A stretch of 18,465 bases of DNA from an uncultured Muribaculaceae bacterium (GTDB lineage: Bacteria > Bacteroidota > Bacteroidia > Bacteroidales > Muribaculaceae): the NCBI GenBank assembly GCA_910584735.1, contig CAJUBM010000054.1:1-18465 (forward strand), written 5' to 3'. This document shows positions 1 to 6,546 of the stretch, in pieces. A program made the translations under genes and the position numbers. Below the pieces are notes generated by a model that was given only the letters and a program-made list of their open reading frames with translations, was not told where the DNA came from and made no database searches. Each line of letters begins with the position of its first letter. Within the stretch, counting starts at the first letter, position 1.

Positions 1-14
1 GGTCCGGCGCCACT
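1..14. repeat. Partial arm of palindromic repeat, cut by window edge
   Basis: These 14 bases are identical to the outer end of the right arm of the complete palindromic element (16097-16110). The rest of this copy lies outside the window. It sits 86 bp beyond the 3' end of the minus-strand gene that ends at 100, the same kind of placement as the other two copies. Fourteen bases alone would be weak, but the end point coincides exactly with the element boundary. Confidence 0.6.
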
Positions 15-42
15 ACCATCCGGCTACTATAACTATAAAGCA

Positions 43-81
43 AAGGCGATGTGTCAAAATTCAATTTTGACACACCGCCTT
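43..81 (-). terminator. Long A+T-rich hairpin, probable terminator of the envelope operon
   Basis: An inverted repeat pairs GTGTCAAAATT (51-61) with AATTTTGACAC (63-73). It is extended outward by 50/74 and, after one mismatch, by AAGGCG (43-48) with CGCCTT (76-81). Read on the minus strand it is followed by a T-rich run (TTTGCTTTATAG). It lies just past the stop of the gene ending at 100, so it most likely ends that transcription unit. The near-symmetric hairpin could also act on transcripts from the left. Confidence 0.7.
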
Positions 82-99
82 ATTCAAATCGGATTATAT

Positions 100-1662
100 T
101 CAGTCTAATGGAATTAGGACGGCCTGGGAGGCGTCAACCACATCGGGAGGCATCTGTACGCCTGCATCCACATAATAATATGTAGGATCGCAGATTGTGT
201 ATCGTCTGCCGCGATGATCGATATAGGCTCCCGTTACCGGGAAGTCGAAAGCAACGGCTGCTGCAAGGTGGCCCGGATAATAGACTAACGCTGTGGGAAG
301 TCCTACCAGGTCGCGGACAAGACGTGTGAACAATATCGCGCCGTCCTCGCAGTCGCGGAAAGGGTAGTGGAGGGTCTCGTCAGGGAAGAAGGCCCGGTCG
401 GCCACGCCCCACATCTCCGAATCAAGCTTGTAGTCGAAGGCTTCCACGAATTTCATCAGTATGTTCACGGCCTGTAGCTTATCCATGCGTCCGATAATTT
501 GTCGGAGAGGAGGGTATAGCTGGCGTTCGTATTCATCGGACAAACGTGTCTGCGCGTAGGTGTTCCATTTAGAATAATCGTTCTGTGGGTCGAGATATAT
601 CGGGCAGTCGGTAAGGAAATCCATACGGTTCAGATTTCCAGTGAGGGAGATGTCGAAAGTAGGTGCGGCACATTTGTTTTCCCAGCAGTGGGGGATGTGT
701 GTACATACAGCCGCATGGTGAGGCTTCCCGGCGCGGTAGTCGAATTTCTCTTTTCCGGATGGCTGCGCGGTTATAAGCCTGTTGGAAGAGAAGGCTTTCG
801 GAGCTATGTCGATGCCTCCTTGTGGCGTATTCTCGAACGGATAATAGCGGTTGCCGTCAATTATGTAATATGGTTTTCCGGGGAGCAGTTCGCGGCATCC
901 TACCAGTGTGTACACACGCCCGTCAGCGGTGGAGCCGCCGAACCGTACATCGTATCCGGCGCTTACCAACAGTAGTCCCTGCATTATATGCCGGGCGTTT
1001 TCATCGGTGGGGATGAACGATTTGCAAAAATGCTCCGTGAGCTTGAGATATGCCCAGTCGCTAAGGTTATGCGAGGATGCCTGCTCGGAGAGCGATGTGA
1101 CCAAACGGTTGAAGGCCTCGCCATCAAGTGATGAAAGTGCGTAACGCGTGGCCTCGGCAGGCCTGCCGGACATTGAGCGCGGTATGCTGAGGCGTAATTT
1201 CTCAGAGGCATCCACGCGGTAGGATGTGCCGTAGGAAGTGAATGTGAAGAAGTCGGGTTCAGGCGGCAGCGGAGCAGGGGGTAATATCGGACGTGGTGGA
1301 GGTGGAGACGGGGTGGGCTTGGGCGCCACCACGGGGTTATCACGCACAGGTTCCTCCTCGGGTGTAGGGGCGGGTTCGTCTTTCGGAATTATCACGGGAG
1401 GTACCGGCGGTTCATCGTGAGGTACGGGCACGGGAGGTTCCATAGGACGCGGTTCCCAAGGCTGCGCTATCCAACGCGCAAGCTGGTTCAGGGCGCTGTC
1501 GCGGAACGCCTCCCGGTCGGACAGGGCTTTGTCGCGGAAATCATTGAGTTCTTCGCGCGACTGTTGCAGAAATTCCTTCAAGGAGTCATCGGCCCATGCC
1601 TCCGTTGTGAATACGGAGAGCATGGCCGATACTGTGATGATGTGTAGGAGAGTGCGGTTCAT
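100..1662 (-). CDS. Secreted proline-rich transglutaminase-like cysteine protein
   Basis: The product is 520 aa. It starts with a signal peptide (residues 1-24, cleavage after EAWA), so it acts outside the cytoplasm. Residues 25-66 are charged and probably helical. Residues 69-137 form a proline/glutamate-rich spacer resembling TonB-type extended linkers. The C-terminal part carries a transglutaminase-like triad in the usual order: Cys about 438 in DCEDGA, His about 465 in PGHLAAAV and Asp about 492 in ICDPTYY, spaced about 27 residues apart. Such folds are usually cysteine proteases or peptidases in bacteria rather than cross-linkers; the substrate is unknown. It is the last gene of a four-gene run, 30 bp after the PEGA gene, and is followed by a strong hairpin. 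The fold call is fairly secure; the biological role is not known to me. Confidence 0.8.
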   Translation of the reverse strand: MNRTLLHIITVSAMLSVFTTEAWADDSLKEFLQQSREELNDFRDKALSDREAFRDSALNQLARWIAQPWEPRPMEPPVPVPHDEPPVPPVIIPKDEPAPTPEEEPVRDNPVVAPKPTPSPPPPRPILPPAPLPPEPDFFTFTSYGTSYRVDASEKLRLSIPRSMSGRPAEATRYALSSLDGEAFNRLVTSLSEQASSHNLSDWAYLKLTEHFCKSFIPTDENARHIMQGLLLVSAGYDVRFGGSTADGRVYTLVGCRELLPGKPYYIIDGNRYYPFENTPQGGIDIAPKAFSSNRLITAQPSGKEKFDYRAGKPHHAAVCTHIPHCWENKCAAPTFDISLTGNLNRMDFLTDCPIYLDPQNDYSKWNTYAQTRLSDEYERQLYPPLRQIIGRMDKLQAVNILMKFVEAFDYKLDSEMWGVADRAFFPDETLHYPFRDCEDGAILFTRLVRDLVGLPTALVYYPGHLAAAVAFDFPVTGAYIDHRGRRYTICDPTYYYVDAGVQMPPDVVDASQAVLIPLD

Positions 1663-1692
1663 CTTATGAGTTATTGTCCGGGCCGGGATGCG

Positions 1693-3402
1693 TCAGAACA
1701 TTAAGGACAGTTGTACGGAGAATTTGCGCAGTTTCGCCGTAACCTCGTCGTTCACCATTTTTGAATTGTTGTTAAGGCCGATCTGGTAGTTGCCGCTGAC
1801 TTGTAGGGCCTTGTACTGGATACCGCCGCCAAATTCCGCGCTGAAGTTGAAGTGGTTCGGGGCGCCGTCCTCGCCATAGTCAATTTTGTAATCGTCATAC
1901 CCCTCGGCGGTGAGTTCTGTCTCGATACTCCAGTCTATACCGATACCGCCATTGACATAGATAGAGAAATTCTCACCCAACGGAAGTCGGAACATCAGGT
2001 CGACAGGCATGTACATACAGTATTCGGTCATATTGAATTTGTCGCCGTAGTTCTCCGTGTCGGTCCAGTCTGCAAAATAGGCTTCGAAATACAGACCCGT
2101 GTTTAGTCCAAGGCCGTAGCCGAAAATAGGCTGTACCGGCACACCGATCTGGAAGCCGTGCATATGTTTCTCCTCGCCGAAATAGTTGGTGCTTATTGAC
2201 GACTTTCCATCGCTGATATGCATCCATTTTTGCACGTATCCGGCAGTCAGACCGAACTCGCGGCGGTGGAAGTCAATATCGAACGGGTTGAAACGGCGGT
2301 GGCGCGCAGGGAGTTTGAGCATGAACCGGGAGGCAGTGTTATCATCGACCACGAGCTTGTCGCTCTTGTCGCGTCCGTAGGCCGACATTCTCACATTGTA
2401 GCGCCCGTAGGGGAGTGTAAGCTGCAGAGGGGTCTGCCCGCGCAGTTCGTTGTCGATGTACACCGATGCCCCGCGATAGTCGGTGTTGTTTGAGAGCGCG
2501 TAGAAGTCGATGGTCTTGTTCTTGTGTATGTCGAACCGGTGGCGCGAGTTGCCGGTGATGTTCACATTGTATGCCTTATCATCATAGCCTGGCTTGCGGA
2601 CAACGAAAGAATGGGGGCCTTCGGTAATCTCGGTAGACATAGGGAGTGTGCCGAGCACCTTGCCTCCCTCGTAAAGGGTAACCCCGGGTTCGTTCGATTC
2701 GAACTGTACGGTATATTTTCTGAGAAGGTCTATGGGGAAATGGTTGTTGGCTTTTGAGACTTCTATATCGAATTCCTTGCTTCGATTCCCTGCAACGGCC
2801 TTTACATGATGGCGTCCCATCGTGGTTTTGTCCTTGGAGACGAACTTGTCTTTGGCCGTCTGGCCGTCAAGCGGCGCGCCGTCGAACCAGACAGCGGTGC
2901 CGTCCACGTTGGAACTGAACGTGACAGGAATCATTTCGGCGCTCTCTATCTCCAGGGCATACATGCGCTCTGATTCTACCTTCAGATTCGGAATCCTGAC
3001 TGCTCCGATGCCTTCAACGTTGATATTCAGCACCAAGTCGGTACCCGGGTCGAGGTGTAGCCAACATTCGAGCGCGTTGGTGGTAGGGTTGCGGCGGTAT
3101 TCCGAGCGGTTTACATGGCCCGGGTTTACCGATGCTAAGACATGGTTCTCAAGGTCTTCTGATGCGAGATTCTTGAATCCGACACGTATTATGCCTGACT
3201 TTATCTGGTCGTCATCATGCGAGGGGGCGAAGTCGGTCAGCGATGCCGTCATGTTCTTTTTCCCTATATTCGTACCCGAGGCCTGCATGTCGGCCGCGTT
3301 TGTAAGGCGGAATGAACCTTCGGTGTATTTGAGTTGCGCTGTCGAACAAAGAGCGCATAACAATATGGCGCAGATGGCCGTGATGTATCTTAGTCTGCTC
3401 AT
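1693..3402 (-). CDS. PEGA-repeat protein with C-terminal outer-membrane beta barrel
   Basis: The product is 569 aa with a signal peptide (about residues 1-22, ending CSTAQ). Residues about 160-215, 231-290 and 298-365 look like successive PEGA-type beta domains, with phrases such as GVTLYEGGKVLGTLP and GASVYIDNELRGQTPLQ that match the family pattern of a short beta strand, a glycine turn and TP(L). The first repeat is the least certain. From about residue 374 the sequence alternates aromatic and polar residues and ends in SVQLSLMF, a terminal phenylalanine typical of outer-membrane barrels. Known PEGA domains are thought to bind surface polymers; the ligand here cannot be read from sequence. 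It lies between the large LPP20-like gene (49 bp upstream) and the transglutaminase-like gene, consistent with a joint envelope function. Confidence 0.8.
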   Translation of the reverse strand: MSRLRYITAICAILLCALCSTAQLKYTEGSFRLTNAADMQASGTNIGKKNMTASLTDFAPSHDDDQIKSGIIRVGFKNLASEDLENHVLASVNPGHVNRSEYRRNPTTNALECWLHLDPGTDLVLNINVEGIGAVRIPNLKVESERMYALEIESAEMIPVTFSSNVDGTAVWFDGAPLDGQTAKDKFVSKDKTTMGRHHVKAVAGNRSKEFDIEVSKANNHFPIDLLRKYTVQFESNEPGVTLYEGGKVLGTLPMSTEITEGPHSFVVRKPGYDDKAYNVNITGNSRHRFDIHKNKTIDFYALSNNTDYRGASVYIDNELRGQTPLQLTLPYGRYNVRMSAYGRDKSDKLVVDDNTASRFMLKLPARHRRFNPFDIDFHRREFGLTAGYVQKWMHISDGKSSISTNYFGEEKHMHGFQIGVPVQPIFGYGLGLNTGLYFEAYFADWTDTENYGDKFNMTEYCMYMPVDLMFRLPLGENFSIYVNGGIGIDWSIETELTAEGYDDYKIDYGEDGAPNHFNFSAEFGGGIQYKALQVSGNYQIGLNNNSKMVNDEVTAKLRKFSVQLSLMF

Positions 3403-3451
3403 TTTTTATGTGATAATGGTTTGGGTTTGTCTGTGATAATGGGTGTGTGGA

Positions 3452-5353
3452 TTATTCTACAGTGTAGCGTTTCATCAGGTCGGGAAGAGGTATTTTCCCC
3501 GGAGCCCAGGTGCGGACCTTTATCGTGGGATTGGCTTCGCGCATATCAATCATCAGGGTTAGGTAGCCCGCATCGTTGTAGTCGCTCGAGGAGTAAAACT
3601 GCTTTATCTCAATCCAGAAAATGTTGCTGTAGAGGCCGCTTTGTTCGCGAATCTCGTTATCCTCGAATGTGAGCTTTATATACTTTTTCTGGGGAAACTG
3701 GCGTTTAAGGCGTTCTATGAACTCGTCCTTGGTCTCGCGTGTGAAAGTGAATGAGTCGGTAAGGAAATAGTTGCCGCTGTCATCCTTTGTCTTTGACGAG
3801 GCCGAGGGGTTGCGTGAGCCGTGGATTATCACCGCGTCGTCCGAGAAGATGCTTGATATGTAGTCGAGGCGCTTCAGGGCATAGGCCGTCTGGTAATCCT
3901 CCATAAACTGGAGTATGGCGTAACGTGCGGGGAGTTCCCATGAGTTTTGGCGGAAGATGTCGTCCTCGGCGCGGCGAGACAGGGCGTAGGCAACACTTTC
4001 GATTTTGTCCTCGGCATTGAACCGGCACACTATCTCCTCGGCTACCGTGTGGCCACCGTTGTACTTTATGGTGACGGGGATAGATTTCCCTACCACGTAT
4101 TCACCGGCCATCTCAACTTTCCACTGGGGCGATTTCTTGGCGTTCTTCACCTTGCCGCTCTGCATCATACGAGAGAAAAGGGCGTAGCCGTCGGGGGTGA
4201 AGAGCGGGCGCACAGAGGCATACTGATGTGTTTCTATGGCCTGCCACAGTTTTTCCATGGCTTCGATTACGGCATATCCGCGTGTCTGCGGCACGTCTTG
4301 TGTCTCCACACGTTTGCGTGGCGCTGTCACACTGGCCGGAGCGAGGAGGGCGTCTTTTTCGGCCATCTCCTTCTCTTGGCGGGAAACTTTTGGCTCACGA
4401 ATCTGGAACTTGTCGGGCGCGCTACCTTTGCACGGCACCTTGATTTCGGACTTGGAGAATACTGGTTTTTTACCCGCGTTATAGACGGCGGCAAGCTCGG
4501 GGTCGTACTGGCTCCCCTCTTGGTCGTAACGGTAGTACACGCTGAGTTCGATATTCTCGGCCGGAAGTTTCTCGAAGGCGAGGGAGGCCCGTCCGTTCTT
4601 CACATGCTGGTCGCGGATTCGGGTGCCGTTGTTCATATAGGAATAATCAAGGTCGGCCACGGGCTGATCCAGATATGTCACTGACAGGTTCACCAGATAG
4701 GGATCGAGTTCGCCGGGACGTTCCTCTACGTTGTCAAGGCTGATTCTCAGCGTGTTCAGCATGGTGCTGATGTGAGAGTCAAGCCATGTCTTGGCATCAT
4801 GGTTCATCCCGTCTATGTCAAGCATCACAGGCTTGGTGTAGGCTCTTGACAGGGCGTATGCCCAGTTGAGATACTTCAAGGCGCTGGCAATCTCGACACG
4901 TTTCTCCAGGGCGCGTCCTTGGTCTACGAGGGTTCTGATTTTTTCCACACGCATGGCCATATCGCTTTCTACCTGTGAACGGTCAACGTAGCGCAGCACC
5001 TCCCATTTGTCCGGGCCTGACACGACTTCGAGGCGTTCGGTGTTGGAAAGTGTTACGAATGTGGAGATGGATCCCTGGGTGGAGAAACTTTCGGAGTCCT
5101 GGGTGTCGTGTGTCTTTGTCCCCTGTGCATATGAGAGTGAGATTTTACCGCACAGGTCATCAAGCGACCTTCGGTCGGCTTCTTCAAGGGTCTCCCCGTA
5201 ACCTATGCCATGATAGTAGCGTGAATTCCCTTTGATGGCTTCGGCCCGCTTACGTAGACCGTCGTCTTCAGGTTTGGCGGCATGTAGAGCCGGGGAAAGG
5301 AGGGTATAGGAGGTGACACACAACAGCAGCGTCATCAAATGTCTTACATTCAT
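3452..5353 (-). CDS. Large exported LPP20-like protein with NTF2-like C-terminus
   Basis: I place the start at the ATG at 5353 (633 aa) because it opens directly into a signal peptide (MNVRHLMTLLLCV... ending ALHAA). An upstream in-frame extension to 5428 would put 25 hydrophilic residues before it and run into the preceding gene. Residues about 45-145 resemble the LPP20 family: a glycine-rich strand (YYHGIGYGETLEEAD), an alanine/leucine helix, then a strand giving V.RYVDRSQVES. No lipobox cysteine is evident at the cleavage site. Two C-terminal segments (about 385-475 and 480-633) resemble NTF2/SnoaL-like domains, for example FMEDYQTAYALKRLDYISSIF. LPP20-type proteins are envelope proteins, some linked to flagellar basal structures elsewhere; no motility genes are here. 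It follows the small LPP20-like gene by 35 bp. Confidence 0.75.
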   Translation of the reverse strand: MNVRHLMTLLLCVTSYTLLSPALHAAKPEDDGLRKRAEAIKGNSRYYHGIGYGETLEEADRRSLDDLCGKISLSYAQGTKTHDTQDSESFSTQGSISTFVTLSNTERLEVVSGPDKWEVLRYVDRSQVESDMAMRVEKIRTLVDQGRALEKRVEIASALKYLNWAYALSRAYTKPVMLDIDGMNHDAKTWLDSHISTMLNTLRISLDNVEERPGELDPYLVNLSVTYLDQPVADLDYSYMNNGTRIRDQHVKNGRASLAFEKLPAENIELSVYYRYDQEGSQYDPELAAVYNAGKKPVFSKSEIKVPCKGSAPDKFQIREPKVSRQEKEMAEKDALLAPASVTAPRKRVETQDVPQTRGYAVIEAMEKLWQAIETHQYASVRPLFTPDGYALFSRMMQSGKVKNAKKSPQWKVEMAGEYVVGKSIPVTIKYNGGHTVAEEIVCRFNAEDKIESVAYALSRRAEDDIFRQNSWELPARYAILQFMEDYQTAYALKRLDYISSIFSDDAVIIHGSRNPSASSKTKDDSGNYFLTDSFTFTRETKDEFIERLKRQFPQKKYIKLTFEDNEIREQSGLYSNIFWIEIKQFYSSSDYNDAGYLTLMIDMREANPTIKVRTWAPGKIPLPDLMKRYTVE

Positions 5354-5388
5354 GACTTCTGTCGTTTTTATTATTGTCTCTGTGTGAT

Positions 5389-6036
5389 TTAATTCTGGTT
5401 TATGGCATCGGAGATGCTTTGACGCCATTCATCATCAAGTTTTTGAAGTTCCATGGCATGTTTTGCCGCGCGGAGCTTGGCGGCATGGGCCTGCTCGGGG
5501 TCTACCAGATAGTAGATCTGCATGTCGTATGAGCCATCGGGATTCTTGCGGTAGAGCGAGTAGGATTCCACCAGTTCGCCGGCAATCTCCATGGCGAGGC
5601 GTGTCTCATATTCGCCGATGAAATCTTCCGATTCGTCGCCGTCCTTGTTGCGGTCCTTATTGGTGACTACCCCTTTTACTACCTGGCTCTGCTCTTTGGC
5701 GTAGGCGTTGGGTACATCGATCTGTATCTGCTTGCGGCACATGCTGCGTGTCTTTTTGTCTGTGGCAGAGCCTATGATTTCGCGGAGGCCCTGTATTTCG
5801 AGTTTTGCCATGTGGCGGGCTATGACGGATTCCATAAGCCCCGATTGCTCGACTTTCCATCCCTCCTTTTTCAGTTCCTTGGCGACTTTCTTAGCCTCCT
5901 TTTCCGCCTGTTTTTCGATTTTGGCTTTCTCTTTCTCTGTAAGCGCGGGCTTTTTTGCCGCTGCGGTAAATAACACTGCAACCAGGGCTATAACGGTTGC
6001 CAGCACACGTAATGAATGTTTCATGGTGGTTTTCAT
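5389..6036 (-). CDS. Small exported LPP20-like protein, first gene of envelope operon
   Basis: The product is 215 aa, or 211 aa if the second in-frame ATG at 6024 is used; both give a signal peptide ending near FTAAA. The mature N-terminus (residues about 28-57) is a lysine/glutamate-rich helix likely to form a coiled coil. The remainder has the LPP20-like order of a helix, a region with a conserved alanine-rich stretch, and a final strand (GSYDMQIYYLVDPEQ) before a C-terminal helix. The similarity to LPP20 is judged by eye and is weaker than for the neighbour. It is the promoter-proximal gene of the four-gene run and is preceded by a 510-bp gene-free region with a structured RNA candidate. 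I do not know its exact function. Confidence 0.65.
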   Translation of the reverse strand: MKTTMKHSLRVLATVIALVAVLFTAAAKKPALTEKEKAKIEKQAEKEAKKVAKELKKEGWKVEQSGLMESVIARHMAKLEIQGLREIIGSATDKKTRSMCRKQIQIDVPNAYAKEQSQVVKGVVTNKDRNKDGDESEDFIGEYETRLAMEIAGELVESYSLYRKNPDGSYDMQIYYLVDPEQAHAAKLRAAKHAMELQKLDDEWRQSISDAINQN

Positions 6037-6084
6037 GCGCCGTAGGCAGAATCCCCGGTCTGCGGCATTATCGTAAGATTGGTA

Positions 6085-6460
6085 GGAAAAGAAAGACGTG
6101 GGATCCTCAACTTGTCGCTTATCCCACTGTCAACGGCCTTCGCATTGCCTTCTCCCGGGATAAGCAACGCAGCCGGCCCACGCCATGGCATATATCTAAT
6201 ACCCACCTGTAGAATACGGTGGAAAGGAATCCGGCACAGGCCATATTCTTTTGCATCTGTATTCTATCGGGCAGAAATCTGATAGTCGCCAAAGCGAGTT
6301 TCGCTTCGTTGCCGATTCTCTTCCGGGAGGTCTTAAAAGTTGCGAAGTTTTTTGACAGTGGAAGAAATCAACGTTTGTTGAAACGTCTCTCGTGTTTAAT
6401 ATGTAGACACTCGTTCGTGAGAATGGAGTGCCGACCCGCCCGCCCTCTCTTGGGCCGGCT
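6085..6460 (-). ncRNA. Candidate structured RNA or long structured leader
   Basis: The gap 6037-6546 holds no convincing gene but many stems. From 5' to 3' on the minus strand they are: 6459-6452/6445-6438 (one mismatch), 6387-6381/6376-6370, 6308-6301/6297-6290 (8 bp, loop AAC), 6266-6259/6217-6210 (8 bp perfect), and a nested domain 6184-6177/6102-6095, 6168-6157/6125-6114 (12 bp) and 6147-6143/6135-6131. Five of these contain a pair that is a G-U wobble on the minus strand but an A-C mismatch on the plus strand, which argues for an RNA read from the minus strand. A promoter lies at 6467-6498, and the last stem is followed by TTTCTTTTCC. It lacks the RNase P, tmRNA and SRP RNA hallmarks I know. 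A 6S-type RNA or operon leader are the main alternatives. Confidence 0.5.
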
Positions 6461-6466
6461 GGCTCA

Positions 6467-6498
6467 CAAAATTAGTAATTAAAACCGATACCCGCAAA
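6467..6498 (-). promoter_or_regulatory. Bacteroidota-type promoter upstream of structured RNA and envelope operon
   Basis: On the minus strand TTTG (6498-6495) is followed after 20 bases by TAATTTTG (6474-6467), matching the Bacteroidota -33/-7 pattern (TTTG, about 19-20 bases, TAnnTTTG). Transcription would begin near 6460, one base before the first predicted RNA stem. It is the only TAnnTTTG match I found between 6037 and 6546 on this strand. The -33 element lies inside the loop of the ligase terminator. Confidence 0.55.
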
Positions 6499-6519
6499 TT
6501 TTGATTCGCGGGTATCGGT
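6484..6519 (-). terminator. Rho-independent terminator of the nnr-to-ligase operon
   Basis: A perfect 12-bp stem, ACCGATACCCGC (6484-6495) with GCGGGTATCGGT (6508-6519), encloses a 12-base loop. On the minus strand it is followed by TTTTAATTACTAATTTTG. It lies 28 bp past the stop of the acyl-CoA ligase gene. The plus strand lacks a T-run after the stem, so the orientation is clear. Confidence 0.88.
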
Positions 6520-6546
6520 CTGTGGGTGTAGGTTGTAGCAAGGGTG

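Noticed and set aside
984..1343. A 119-codon minus-strand frame within the transglutaminase-like gene
   Set aside because: It is an out-of-frame shadow of the proline-rich region, with low-complexity His/Pro/Ser content and no independent support.
3947..4684. A 245-codon plus-strand reading frame inside the large LPP20-like gene
   Set aside because: It is antisense to a gene with a signal peptide and domain structure, and shows no family similarity or start signal of its own.
5354..5428. Upstream extension of the large LPP20-like gene to 5428
   Set aside because: The added 25 residues are hydrophilic, overlap the preceding gene, and push the signal peptide away from the N-terminus.
6060..6500. 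RNase P RNA, tmRNA or SRP RNA in the large gap
   Set aside because: The GAGGAAAGTCC core of RNase P, the tRNA-like ends with TTCGA of tmRNA, and the SRP GGAA-loop domain are absent. A plus-strand GGTGGAAAGGAATCCGGCAC only superficially resembles RNase P.
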